Positions 1 to 8,707 of a stretch of DNA of 64,000 bases are shown piece by piece. The stretch is from Prauserella alba (GTDB lineage: Bacteria > Actinomycetota > Actinomycetes > Mycobacteriales > Pseudonocardiaceae). Within the stretch, counting starts at the first letter, position 1; every line of letters begins with the position of its first letter. The translations under genes and the position numbers were made by a program. The notes below the pieces were generated by a model, which worked only from the letters and a program-made list of their open reading frames with translations, was not told the DNA's origin and did not search any database. The stretch spans positions 298,841-362,840 of the forward strand of contig NZ_JAMTCH010000003.1 in assembly GCF_024171735.1 (NCBI RefSeq). The letters run 5' to 3'.

Positions 1-1031
1 ACGCGCGAGTGCTTCGTCGGGTACGCCGACAGCATGAGCGCGATCTTGCGGTCGGAGGTGGGCGTGTGGCGAAGGCGGGCGTGTGCCAGCGCGATGCGCG
101 CGACGCGCGAGGCGCGCTCGGCGTCCGGCACGTAGTGGGGCAGACCGTCCTCGTCGAGTTCCTTGAACGAGAACGGCACGGTGATGAGCCTGCCGTCGAA
201 CTCGGGCACGGCCATCTGGTTGCCCGCGTCCATGGGCGACAGGCCCTCGTCGTTGTCGAGCCAGGTGTCGCGATCGCTGGTCAGGCACATCGCCTGCAGC
301 GTCGGGACGTCGAGCGCGGCGAGCTCGGCCACGTCCCACGACTCGTCGTCGCCGCCGGCGCCCGCCTCGGACGGCCGGGTGCCGCCCGCGGCCAGCACGG
401 TCACCAGCAGCGCATCGGCCCGTTCGAGCTCGGCCATCATCTCCGGTTCGCGCGAGCGCAGCGACGCGCAGTAGATCGGCAGCGGACGCCCGCCCGCGGC
501 TTCGACCCGGTCGGCCAGCGTGTGCACGAACGCGGTGTTGCCGGACAGGTGGTGCGCGCGGTAGTAGAGGATCGCCACGACCGGACCGTCGGCAGGCCCG
601 CCCGAGGGCCGCGGCAGCACACCCCACGAGGGCTGCTCGGCGGGAGGTTCGAACCCGTCGCCGGTCAGCAGCAGGGTGTCGGAGAGGAAACGGTGCAGCT
701 GAGCCAGGTTCTCCGGCCCGCCGTGGGCGAGATACGTGTGCGCCTGGGTCGCGGAGCCGACGGGGACCGTCGACAGCGCCATCAGCTCCGCGTCCGGCGC
801 CTGTTCGCCGCCGAGCACCACGACGTGCGCGCCGCTCTCGCGCACGATGCGGAGTCCCTCGGCCCAGGTGCGCTCGGTTCCGAGGATGCGCACGACGACG
901 ATCGGCGCTCCATGGAGCAGCCGCGGCAGCTCGTCGAGGTCGAGTCGGGCAGGGTTGGCAAGGCGGTAGTCGGCGCCGCTCGAGCGCGCACTCAACAGGT
1001 CGGTGTCCGACGTGGACAGCAGCAAGATCAC
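1..1031 (-). CDS. cobN: Cobaltochelatase large subunit CobN, N-terminal part (cut by window edge)
   Basis: Encodes the first 343 or so residues of CobN, the large ATP-dependent cobaltochelatase subunit that inserts Co2+ into hydrogenobyrinic acid a,c-diamide in the aerobic B12 pathway. The GTG start at 1031 has a strong AGGAGG about 7 bp upstream. The protein opens VILLLSTSDTDLLSARSS and contains the CobN-typical stretches GPVVAILYYRAHHLSGNT and SLRSREPEMM. Full CobN proteins are about 1,200 residues, so about 70% lies before the window; the reading frame is open to base 3. It is divergent from cobG with 274 bp between them and no B12 riboswitch visible in that gap. The AAA/VWA partner proteins are presumably supplied by the fused chelatase gene at 15152. 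Confidence 0.93.
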   Translation of the reverse strand, partial: MILLLSTSDTDLLSARSSGADYRLANPARLDLDELPRLLHGAPIVVVRILGTERTWAEGLRIVRESGAHVVVLGGEQAPDAELMALSTVPVGSATQAHTYLAHGGPENLAQLHRFLSDTLLLTGDGFEPPAEQPSWGVLPRPSGGPADGPVVAILYYRAHHLSGNTAFVHTLADRVEAAGGRPLPIYCASLRSREPEMMAELERADALLVTVLAAGGTRPSEAGAGGDDESWDVAELAALDVPTLQAMCLTSDRDTWLDNDEGLSPMDAGNQMAVPEFDGRLITVPFSFKELDEDGLPHYVPDAERASRVARIALAHARLRHTPTSDRKIALMLSAYPTKHSR

Positions 1032-1121
1032 AGGTAGTTCCTCCTCGGCCGCCAACTCTCCGGGGGCAGGCGTGGCGAGTCAAGGTGACGTATTGCTCCG
1101 CAGCGCGCTGACCTGGGGGAG

Positions 1122-1148
1122 GTGGCGCGAAGGGACCGTTCGCGCCAC
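1122..1148. repeat. Perfect inverted repeat in the cobN/cobG gap
   Basis: Ten-base arms GTGGCGCGAA (1122-1131) and TTCGCGCCAC (1139-1148) are perfect complements around a 7-base loop. It lies in the divergent gap, away from either start codon. It may be a REP-like element or a hairpin in the cobG leader; only one copy was noticed in this window. Confidence 0.6.
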
Positions 1149-1196
1149 GCAGGGAGTGCCGCCGGCTTTCGTTGGCAACGCGCCGTTTCCCGCGCC

Positions 1197-1238
1197 GACC
1201 TCGGCCGGCGGCGGCCGAGGTCGCCGGCCGAGGTCGCC
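1197..1238. repeat. GC-rich tandem and inverted repeat upstream of cobG
   Basis: GGCCGAGGTCGCC is repeated twice head to tail (1213-1225, 1226-1238). GACCTCGGCC at 1197-1206 is the reverse complement of GGCCGAGGTC at 1213-1222, so the region can also fold as a strong hairpin. It ends 67 bp before the cobG start and would lie in a cobG leader if transcription begins upstream of it. Function unknown. Confidence 0.55.
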
Positions 1239-1305
1239 GGCCGCGGGTCGCAGGGGAAACATCGCGAGGGACGAGGCTGTCGTCCCGGCTGCCTACAGTG
1301 GGCAC

Positions 1306-2565
1306 ATGGCCACGACCCCACCCGCCGCCGACGCACCGCCCGCCGACGGCCCCGGTGACCGCTCCGGTGTCGCCCGGTTGCGCGCGGACGCCTGCCCCGG
1401 GGTGGTCGCGACGCACGAAGCCGCCGACGGCCCGCTCGCGCGCGTCCGGCTGCCCGGCGGCCTGCTGGCACCGGAGCAGGCACGGGTGATCGCAGCCTGT
1501 GCCGCGGATCTCGGTGACGGCAGGGTGCACCTCACCTCCCGCGGGAACCTGCAGCTGCGCGCGGTCCGGGACGCCGACGCCCTCGTCGGCAGGCTCGCCG
1601 GGGCTGGGCTGCTGCCGTCGCCGGGCCACGAGCGCATCCGCAACATCCTGGGTTCACCGTTGTCCGGCCTCGCTCCACGGCTGTGGTCAGGAGGCCGCGC
1701 GGCAGGGGACACCGAGCAGGCCGGCAGGTCCGCGGGCATCGCCGACGTGCGGCCGCTCGTGCGCGATCTCGACGCGATGGTGTGCGCCACACCCGAGCTG
1801 ACCGACTTGCCGGGCCGGTTCCTGTTCGCCGTCGACGACGGCAGCGGTGACGTCGCGGCCGACGCGGACCTGTGCTGGCGAGCGACGGCGGACGGCACCG
1901 GCGCCGTGCTCGTGGCCGGTGCCGACACCGGCCTGCGCATGCCGGCCTCCCGTGCCGCGGCGGCCCTGGTCGCGGGTGCGCGGGCGTTCGACGAGGTCCG
2001 CGACGAGGCGTGGCGGCTCCGCGAGATCGACCCGTCACCCGTGGTCGAGGCGCTGCGCTCGCATGCGAGTACCGACATCGAGCCGGTCCCGCAGCGATTC
2101 GCACCACCGGCACCGGTCGGGACCGTGCGGGGCACCCACGCCGTCGTCGCCGCACCGCGGTTCGGGGAACTGTCCGCCGACACGCTGCGTGACCTCGCCG
2201 GTCGCGGCCGTGACGGCCGCGCGCTCACCGTCACACCGTGGCGCACCGTCGTGGTCCACGACACGTCGCCCGGCGAGCTCGCCGCGTACGCGGATCTCGT
2301 CGTCGACCCGGACGATCCGCTACTCGGGGTGAGCGCGTGCATCGGGGCTCCGCGGTGCGCGAAATCCCACGCCGACGTGCGCGCGGACGCGCTGGAGCTG
2401 GCCCCCGACGGGGTCGCCGCCCACTTCGCAGGGTGTTCGCGGCGGTGCGGCAGACCGGGCGGATCTCACATCGACGTGGTCGCCGCGGAAGGTGGCTATC
2501 ACGTCGGAGGTACGTTCGTCGGGCTCGACCGGGTCGCCGAGGCCCTGTCCGCGCAGCGCCGGTGA
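1306..2565 (+). CDS. cobG: Precorrin-3B synthase CobG
   Basis: Predicted 419-residue monooxygenase that hydroxylates precorrin-3A at C20 and forms the gamma-lactone needed for ring contraction in the aerobic pathway. It belongs to the sulfite/nitrite reductase ferredoxin-like family. The 4Fe-4S/siroheme-type cysteines are present as CIGAPRC (C-x5-C, around residue 345) and CSRRC (C-x3-C, around residue 388). The nitrite-reductase-like LTSRGNLQLR and the segment RIRNILGSPLSG are also visible. ATG 1306 was chosen because family homology begins soon after it, although the frame is open upstream. It leads the block cobG-cobH-cobIJ-nitroreductase and is separated from cobH by 55 bp. The gene order matches M. 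tuberculosis cobG-cobH-cobIJ. Confidence 0.92.
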   Translation: MATTPPAADAPPADGPGDRSGVARLRADACPGVVATHEAADGPLARVRLPGGLLAPEQARVIAACAADLGDGRVHLTSRGNLQLRAVRDADALVGRLAGAGLLPSPGHERIRNILGSPLSGLAPRLWSGGRAAGDTEQAGRSAGIADVRPLVRDLDAMVCATPELTDLPGRFLFAVDDGSGDVAADADLCWRATADGTGAVLVAGADTGLRMPASRAAAALVAGARAFDEVRDEAWRLREIDPSPVVEALRSHASTDIEPVPQRFAPPAPVGTVRGTHAVVAAPRFGELSADTLRDLAGRGRDGRALTVTPWRTVVVHDTSPGELAAYADLVVDPDDPLLGVSACIGAPRCAKSHADVRADALELAPDGVAAHFAGCSRRCGRPGGSHIDVVAAEGGYHVGGTFVGLDRVAEALSAQRR

Positions 2566-2620
2566 CGACCTCACGGGCGGGCGCGTGACCATCCGACCGC
2601 ACGACACGGGAAGGACAGCA

Positions 2621-3250
2621 GTGATCGACTACATCCGCGACGGAGCGGAGATCTACCGCCACTCGTTCGCGACGATCCGAGAGGAGGCCGATCTCGCCGT
2701 GTTGCCGGACGACGTCGCAACCGTGGCGGTACGGATGATCCACACGTGTGGAATGCCGGATCTCGTCGATGACCTGGCCTACAGCCTGGACTTCGTGGAC
2801 GCGGGCCGCAGGGCGCTCGAGGCGGGCGCGCCGATCCTGTGCGACGCGAACATGATCGCCAGCGGCATCACCCGCAACCGGCTGCCCGCCGACAACGAGG
2901 TCGTCTGCACCCTCTCCGACGAACGGGTCCCGAGGCTGGCCGAACAGCTCAACAACACGCGCTCGGCGGCCGCGCTCGAACTGTGGCGGGACCGGTTGCC
3001 GGGTTCGGTCGTCGCGATCGGCAACGCCCCGACGGCGCTGTTCCGGCTGCTGGAGCTGATCAACGAGGGCGTCGGCAAGCCCGCGGCGATCATCGGCGTC
3101 CCCGTCGGGTTCGTGGGCGCCGTCGAGTCGAAGGACCTGCTGATCACGCGCGGTCCGGCGCCGCATCTGGCCGTGCGCGGACGGCGCGGTGGCAGCGCGA
3201 TGGCCGTGGCGGCCGTCAATGCGCTGGCCACGAAGGAGGAGATCCTGTGA
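2621..3250 (+). CDS. cobH: Precorrin-8X methylmutase CobH
   Basis: A 209-residue enzyme, normal length for CobH/CbiC, that moves the C11 methyl group to C12 and converts precorrin-8X to hydrogenobyrinate. The catalytic histidine is in MIHTCGMPD (about residue 43), and the conserved segments ILCDANMIASGITR and GNAPTALFRLLE are intact. The start is GTG 2621, preceded by AAGGACAG. Its stop overlaps the GTG start of cobIJ as GTGA, indicating translational coupling. Confidence 0.95.
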   Translation: MIDYIRDGAEIYRHSFATIREEADLAVLPDDVATVAVRMIHTCGMPDLVDDLAYSLDFVDAGRRALEAGAPILCDANMIASGITRNRLPADNEVVCTLSDERVPRLAEQLNNTRSAAALELWRDRLPGSVVAIGNAPTALFRLLELINEGVGKPAAIIGVPVGFVGAVESKDLLITRGPAPHLAVRGRRGGSAMAVAAVNALATKEEIL

Positions 3251-4770
3251 GCTCCGCGACCGGCGTGCTGTACGGCGTCGGCCTCGGGCCCGGTGATCCG
3301 GAACTGGTGACGGTCAAGGCCGCGCGGTTGATCTCCGAGGCGGACGTCGTCGCGTACCACTGCGCGCGCCACGGCCGGAGCATCGCGCGGTCGGTCGCCG
3401 AGCCGTACCTGCGTGACGCGCAGCTCGAAGAGCGCCTCATGTACCCGGTCACCACGGAGACGACGAACCATCCCGGCGGCTACGAGGGAGCGATCGCCGA
3501 GTTCTACGAGCTCGCCGCGAAACGCCTCGCGGAGCATCTCGACGAGGGCCGCGACGTCGTCCTGTTGTGCGAGGGCGACCCGTTCTTCTACGGCTCCTAC
3601 ATGTACATGCACGAGCGTCTCGCCGACCGCTACGAGGCCCATGTCGTACCCGGCGTGACCTCCGTCAGCGGCGCCTCGGCCGAGCTCGGCCGCCCGCTGG
3701 TGCAGCGCGACGAGGTGCTCACCTTGCTGCCCGGCACGCTGCCGGCCCCGGAGCTGGCCCGCAGGCTGGCCGACACGGAGGCCGCCGCAGTGCTCAAACT
3801 CGGGCGCACGTTCGGCACCGTGCACGAGGCACTGACCGAGGCAGGGCGGCTCGACGAGGCGTACTACGTCGAGCGCGCGAGCTGGCAGGTGCAGCGCGTC
3901 GAACCACTCACCGACGTCGACCCCGAGACGGTGCCCTACTTCTCGCTGGCCGTGGTGCCGAGCCCCGCCTACGCCTCGCGCAAGGCCGGCGCCGACGAGG
4001 CGCCCGCACCGACGAGCGATCCGGCCAGGGGTGACGTCGTGGTCGTCGGCCTCGGCCCCGCGGGACCGGAGTGGCTGACCCCGGAGGCCGACGAGGCCCT
4101 GCGCGAGGCCGAACATCTCGTGGGCTACGGCCCGTACGTGGCGAAGGTGCCGCAGCGGGCCGGGCAGCAGCGGCACGCTTCGGGTAACCGCGTGGAGGCC
4201 GACCGCGCCCGCGAGGCGTTGCAGCTGGCCGCCGGCGGGGCACGGGTGGCCGTTGTGTCGTCGGGTGACCCCGGCGTGTTCGCCATGGCCTCGGCGGTCC
4301 TGGAACAGGCGGAGGCCGAGGAGTTCGCCGACGTCGCGGTGCGGGTCGTGCCCGGCGTGACGGCGGCGCACGCGGCGGCTTCCCGGGTGGGCGCCCCGCT
4401 GGGGCACGACTTCGCGACGGTGTCGCTCTCCGACCGGCTCAAGCCGTGGGACATCATCGAACGCCGCCTCGACGCGGCGGGCAGGGCGGACCTCGTCGTC
4501 GCGCTGTACAACCCCGCGTCGCGGAGCCGCACGACGCAGCTGGCGGATGCGCGCGACGTGCTGTTGCGGCATCGGGCCGCCGACACCCCGGTCGTGATCG
4601 CCCGTGACGTCGGTGGCGCCGAGGAGGCCGTGCGGGTGGCGACGCTGGGCGGCTTCGACCCCGCCGAGGTCGACATGCGGTGTGTGCTCATCGTCGGCTC
4701 GTCGCGGACGCGGGTGCGCACCCAGCCCGACGGCACGCCGCTCGTCTGGACCCCGCGCAGCTACGGCTGA
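3247..4770 (+). CDS. cobIJ: Fused CobI-CobJ precorrin methyltransferase
   Basis: A 507-residue fusion of two S-adenosylmethionine-dependent tetrapyrrole methyltransferases, the size of M. tuberculosis CobIJ. Residues about 1-245 are CobI (precorrin-2 C20-methyltransferase), with GVGLGPGDPELVTVKA at the N-terminus and CEGDPFFYGSY. Residues about 260-507 are CobJ (precorrin-3B C17-methyltransferase and ring contraction), with VVVGLGPAGPEWLTPEAD, SSGDPGVFAMAS and LYNPASRSR. A short Ala/Pro-rich linker joins the halves. GTG 3247 overlaps the cobH stop by 4 bp. CobJ acts directly on the CobG product, consistent with their co-transcription. Confidence 0.95.
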   Translation: MSSATGVLYGVGLGPGDPELVTVKAARLISEADVVAYHCARHGRSIARSVAEPYLRDAQLEERLMYPVTTETTNHPGGYEGAIAEFYELAAKRLAEHLDEGRDVVLLCEGDPFFYGSYMYMHERLADRYEAHVVPGVTSVSGASAELGRPLVQRDEVLTLLPGTLPAPELARRLADTEAAAVLKLGRTFGTVHEALTEAGRLDEAYYVERASWQVQRVEPLTDVDPETVPYFSLAVVPSPAYASRKAGADEAPAPTSDPARGDVVVVGLGPAGPEWLTPEADEALREAEHLVGYGPYVAKVPQRAGQQRHASGNRVEADRAREALQLAAGGARVAVVSSGDPGVFAMASAVLEQAEAEEFADVAVRVVPGVTAAHAAASRVGAPLGHDFATVSLSDRLKPWDIIERRLDAAGRADLVVALYNPASRSRTTQLADARDVLLRHRAADTPVVIARDVGGAEEAVRVATLGGFDPAEVDMRCVLIVGSSRTRVRTQPDGTPLVWTPRSYG

Positions 4771-4784
4771 CACCAGGAGACCGG

Positions 4785-5342
4785 ATGTCCGACGCTCCAG
4801 ACTCCGTGGACAGCCTGCGCGCACTCGTGGGCAGGCCGTCGCGGCGGCTGTTCTCGGCCGATCCGGTGCCGCGCGAGGACGTCGAGCGCATGGTCGACGT
4901 GGCGCGACGGACCGGTTCGGCACGGAACCGGCAACCGTGGCGGTTCGTCGCGGTGGCCGACGCCGGCGTGCGCAGGCAGCTCGCCGGGTGCGGTGCGTAT
5001 GCGGGTCACCTCGCGGGTGCACCGTTGGTCCTCGTGCTGCTGACCCGCGACAACGGGTTTCGTGACACGCCGTTCGACCTGGGCAGGGTCACTCAGTCGC
5101 TCACCGTCGCGGCCGCGGCGCTCGGTTACGACACGTGTCTGGCCACGTTCTACCCCGACGACAACGTCCGCGCCGCGGACCGGCTGCTGGGGGTCGACGG
5201 CCCGTGGCACGCCGAGCACGCGATGTCGGTGGGCCGCGCCGGGAGCGACGCCGACTCCGTGTCGGGGAACTCCGTGTCGGGGAACTCTGCGGTGCCGACG
5301 GGGAGACATCCCGTCTCCGAGTTGCTGACCTGGCACGGGTGA
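4785..5342 (+). CDS. Nitroreductase-family flavoprotein linked to B12 genes
   Basis: A 185-residue FMN-dependent nitroreductase-fold protein. SRRLF near residue 20 and RNRQPWRFVAV near residue 47 match the FMN-binding start of the family; a second conserved region is TQSLTVAAAALGYDTC. It follows cobIJ by 14 bp and is probably in the same transcript. The family includes BluB (5,6-dimethylbenzimidazole synthase), but this protein is shorter and lacks the BluB-type RDVRDEF region and lid, so a BluB assignment is not supported. Near the C-terminus a perfect 15-bp tandem duplication (5256-5285) encodes SVSGNSVSGNS. ATG 4785 follows CCAGGAGA. Substrate unknown. Confidence 0.75.
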   Translation: MSDAPDSVDSLRALVGRPSRRLFSADPVPREDVERMVDVARRTGSARNRQPWRFVAVADAGVRRQLAGCGAYAGHLAGAPLVLVLLTRDNGFRDTPFDLGRVTQSLTVAAAALGYDTCLATFYPDDNVRAADRLLGVDGPWHAEHAMSVGRAGSDADSVSGNSVSGNSAVPTGRHPVSELLTWHG

Positions 5343-5343
5343 G

Positions 5344-5382
5344 CCGCCCGTGACCGGCACACGCGGTGCCGGTCACGGGCGG
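5344..5382. terminator. Bidirectional terminator-like hairpin between convergent genes
   Basis: Perfect 17-bp arms (5344-5360 and 5366-5382; core CCCGTGACCGGCAC with its complement) flank a 5-base loop. The element begins 1 bp after the nitroreductase stop and lies before the convergent arabinosyltransferase stop at 5477. There is no T-run, as is usual for GC-rich actinomycetes. Confidence 0.75.
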
Positions 5383-5476
5383 TCCTTGCCGTCCGCCTCC
5401 CGTGGCATGTGCCCAACTGCTGCACCGCCGGCCGGTCGCGGCGCCACGGGAGGCGCGTGCCGCGATCGGCCGGTGC

Positions 5477-8400
5477 TCAGCGGCTCTTGGAGTTGCCGTC
5501 CGGCTGCTGCGGGCCCGGGCCGGGTGACTGCCAGCCCCACATGGTCCGCTCGCCCGTCTCGACCGTCGGTTCCGTGCCCTGGCGGTACGGCCTGACCTCG
5601 TACAGCGAGCCCCACGCCTGGCTGGGCTTGCCCTTCACGTAGCTCGGCACCTCGGGGTCGTCGGCGACCTCTTCGAGGTTGCCGATCGGCCCGCCGCCCT
5701 GGCTGCTGGCGATGTTCGATTCGTGGGCCAGGGGTTCGGCGACGATCCGGTAGTCGGGCATCTCGTAGATGCCGTTGCGGATCTTCATCGGGCTCAGGCA
5801 CGGGTAGACGAACGAGGCGGGCCAGTCGATGTACACCGGAGCGTCGCCGACGCGTTCGGTCAATGTGGTGAACGTGGGCACGCGCGGGGCGGTCACGGCG
5901 ACCCAGCCGTCCTCGGTGAGGTCGTCGTCGCCCGCGGCGACGCGCACGGCCGTCGCCCCGTCGGGTGCCTTGTCGAGGCTCAGCCGCAGGTCCTTCCACT
6001 CGTCTTCACCGTCGCCGGAGTCGAGCAGCGTCTCGGTGCCGGTGACCTCGAAGCCCTGCGGCGTGGGCTTGCCGAACTCCAGCTCGACCTGCGTGGCCTT
6101 GCCGCCCGGCGCGTAGGCGGACAGCGCGACCTGGTCCCCGTCGGTGCGGTCGCCGAGCCCGAACCAGTCGGTGCGCAGCTGTCCGGTCGGGTTGGCGGCC
6201 TCGTTGTAGCTGCTCCACATCGGCACCGTTTCCGGGGTGAATCCGTGCGGCGGCTCGGCCAGTGCGTCACCGTCGCTGAGCGGTTCGCTGTGGAAGCCCT
6301 CCTGCACGGGGCCGTTCGCCCGCTGCGGCGGCGGCAGTTCCCCCGGCCGGTCACGGTCCGGCTGTTCCTGGAGCGGGGCGGTGCGCTGCCGGCCCGGAGG
6401 CAACCGGGTGAGCATGCTCGACACGGGGTCGCGCTCGACCATCACGTAGTCGCCGAGTCCGCAGCTGGAACCCGTCACGTGCTCGATGTTCGCCTTGCCG
6501 AACGAGTAGGTGCCGCGTTGTTCGTGGATGGCCTTGGCCATGGAACCGACCTCGGCGGCCACGAACAGCCCGCTGACCAGGACGAACGCCAGCGAACCGC
6601 GGAACAGCATCCGGCGTTGCGACGGTTGCGGCGCCTGCGGTCGTCCCGAACGGATGTTCTCGACGAACGCGTACAGCGCGAACAGTGCGGCGCAGACCAG
6701 CAACACCGTGGCGATCTTGATGCCGAACAGTTGGGGCGGCATGTTCCACCACGGCACGCCGAGGCGGGAGATGAACCAGTAGGCGTTCGGACCGGTCAGT
6801 GCCAGCGCGGACACGCCGAGCAGCCCCGTCACGAACAGTGCCTGGTTGCGCCGCGACCGCAGCACCGAGGCGCTGACCGCCAGCGCCGTCAGCGCCGCCA
6901 TGGCCGCACCCACCGCGGCGAAGGCGCCGAAGTGGTGCGTGAACTTGGTCGGCGTCAGTGCCATGAGCAGGAAGAACACCGCGGTGGTGCCGATGAGGCG
7001 GCGGCTCGGCCCGAGTGCGGCGCCCTTGATCCGGCTTCGCCGCAACAACACAGCCAGGCAGGCCGCGGTACACAACAGAAGGAGCAACACCGGGAACCGG
7101 CGGGTCGCGGAGCCGTCCGCGGAGTCGGTGAACAGCAGCTCGTAGCGGTTCAGTTCCTGGAACCAGGACAGGTTCGGCCCGACCGCGGTCCGCAGTCGCG
7201 TGCCTTCGAGGACCGTCGCGAACGTCTGATCGGCGAACACGACGACCAGAACCAGCAGGCCCGCGCCCGCGATCGGCGCCAGCACCGGCCGCCACCCGTT
7301 GTCGCGGGCACGCTGGCGCAGCAGCTGGAACAGGGGCTTGGCCGCGACCAGGAAGGGCGCCACCGCGATGAGTCCCGTGGGCGTGGCGGCCAGGGTGAAC
7401 GCGGCGGCGAGCAGCCCCAGGCCGACGGGCAGCAGCCGCCGGGTGACCAGCGCCCGTTCGACGGCGCAGATCGCCAGCAGCGAGCCGAGCGCGGCGACCG
7501 GCTCGGGCCGGGTACCGGTGTTGTAGGTCATCCACCAGACCAGGAACACCGTGGCCGCGGCCCACGCGGCGGCACGGCTCGACCGGACCGCCTTGCCGAG
7601 CCGCGGCATCACCTCGCGGCTGATGAGCAGCCAGCTGAGCACCCCGAGCAGGAAGGACGGCAGTCTGATCCACGGTGCGACCGTGCTGACGTGTGCCATC
7701 AGCTCGTAGACGTGGTAGAACCAGCCGAACGGCGCCTCCGCGACACCGAACCAGCGGTGATAGTTCGTGAGATATCCGGCGTCCTCGGCCACCCGGGCCA
7801 TCGACAGGATGTAGCCGTCGTCGGCCGTGACCGGGCCGATGAACACCCATGTCCCGAGCATGCCGATCACGACCGCGTCGCGGCCCGTCAACCGCCACCA
7901 GCCGACCGGCGCCCAGCGGGGTGCCCGGCGTGCGAAGCCGCGGTCGAGCCGGTTGACCACGAACAGGCAGGCCAGCAGTGCCACCACGGCCACGGCACCC
8001 ACGACGGTTTTCAGGACCGTCGGTTCCGATTGGTAGCGGGTGTCGGGTGTGATCGACACGCCGAGCCCGTCGGTCGGGTCCTGCGCGGCCTCGATCGACG
8101 AGTAGATGCCGACGACCCGCGGGCGTACGTCACCGTCCTCGGAGTACACCGGCGTGCCGTTGACCGACATGCTCGTGTGCTCGGCGGTCGACGAGACCGA
8201 GATGGTGCAGTCACCGGCCGGGAGCTGTTGGCGCGCCACCTGCTCACCGCGGCTGAACGCGATGAGCGTGTGGTCGTTCACCCGCAGCTGCATGCCGGCG
8301 CCGTCTTCGAGGCGTTCCGGCGGGACGGTCGACAGCAGGTTCGTCTCGCCCGCGGTCCGGTCGTCGACCGACCGGGCCGTCGCGCACGGCACGTCGGCCG

Positions 8401-8662
8401 TGAACTCCTGGGCCCAGTAGCCGGCGAGCGGGGCGTTCACCTGTTCGGTGTCGCCGCCCGCTGGCCAGCTGATCCGCGCGGTGTCCTGGACCACGGGCAG
8501 GAACGGGTACGCGACGGCGCACAGGGCGGCGACGAGTCCCAGGATCGTCGCGAGCCACTTCTTCTGCGTGTTCGCGCGAGGGCCCGTTGATCCGGCGGAT
8601 GCGCCGGAATGCTCCGGCTGCTGCCCGGATGTGTCCGTCGAATTCGAGATCGCTGGCCGCAT
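5477..8662 (-). CDS. emb: Arabinosyltransferase EmbA/B/C-type (GT53)
   Basis: A 1,061-residue polytopic GT-C membrane glycosyltransferase, normal length for Emb proteins, that adds arabinofuranose from decaprenyl-phosphoarabinose to arabinogalactan or lipoarabinomannan. A first membrane segment lies at about residues 35-58. A periplasmic jelly-roll-like domain follows to about 210. The catalytic Asp pair is in VTADDGYILSMAR (about 279-291), followed by YHRWFGVAEAPFGWFYHVYE. Many membrane helices run to about residue 690, and the C-terminal 370 residues form a carbohydrate-binding-like domain. One Emb copy stands alone here, 45 bp downstream of cobK on the same strand, so which paralogue it is cannot be told. 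It is the strongest evidence for an arabinogalactan-containing actinomycete. ATG 8662 is preceded by GGAGG-poor sequence; the start is moderately certain. Confidence 0.93.
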   Translation of the reverse strand: MRPAISNSTDTSGQQPEHSGASAGSTGPRANTQKKWLATILGLVAALCAVAYPFLPVVQDTARISWPAGGDTEQVNAPLAGYWAQEFTADVPCATARSVDDRTAGETNLLSTVPPERLEDGAGMQLRVNDHTLIAFSRGEQVARQQLPAGDCTISVSSTAEHTSMSVNGTPVYSEDGDVRPRVVGIYSSIEAAQDPTDGLGVSITPDTRYQSEPTVLKTVVGAVAVVALLACLFVVNRLDRGFARRAPRWAPVGWWRLTGRDAVVIGMLGTWVFIGPVTADDGYILSMARVAEDAGYLTNYHRWFGVAEAPFGWFYHVYELMAHVSTVAPWIRLPSFLLGVLSWLLISREVMPRLGKAVRSSRAAAWAAATVFLVWWMTYNTGTRPEPVAALGSLLAICAVERALVTRRLLPVGLGLLAAAFTLAATPTGLIAVAPFLVAAKPLFQLLRQRARDNGWRPVLAPIAGAGLLVLVVVFADQTFATVLEGTRLRTAVGPNLSWFQELNRYELLFTDSADGSATRRFPVLLLLLCTAACLAVLLRRSRIKGAALGPSRRLIGTTAVFFLLMALTPTKFTHHFGAFAAVGAAMAALTALAVSASVLRSRRNQALFVTGLLGVSALALTGPNAYWFISRLGVPWWNMPPQLFGIKIATVLLVCAALFALYAFVENIRSGRPQAPQPSQRRMLFRGSLAFVLVSGLFVAAEVGSMAKAIHEQRGTYSFGKANIEHVTGSSCGLGDYVMVERDPVSSMLTRLPPGRQRTAPLQEQPDRDRPGELPPPQRANGPVQEGFHSEPLSDGDALAEPPHGFTPETVPMWSSYNEAANPTGQLRTDWFGLGDRTDGDQVALSAYAPGGKATQVELEFGKPTPQGFEVTGTETLLDSGDGEDEWKDLRLSLDKAPDGATAVRVAAGDDDLTEDGWVAVTAPRVPTFTTLTERVGDAPVYIDWPASFVYPCLSPMKIRNGIYEMPDYRIVAEPLAHESNIASSQGGGPIGNLEEVADDPEVPSYVKGKPSQAWGSLYEVRPYRQGTEPTVETGERTMWGWQSPGPGPQQPDGNSKSR

Positions 8663-8707
8663 CGGAGGTCACGCTAGCGGGAGCGCACGGGCGGCCCGCC
8701 CGCGGGG

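Noticed and set aside
4785-5342. BluB, the dimethylbenzimidazole synthase
   Set aside because: The protein is in the same superfamily and in a B12 cluster, but is about 185 residues and lacks the BluB-specific N-terminal and lid segments.
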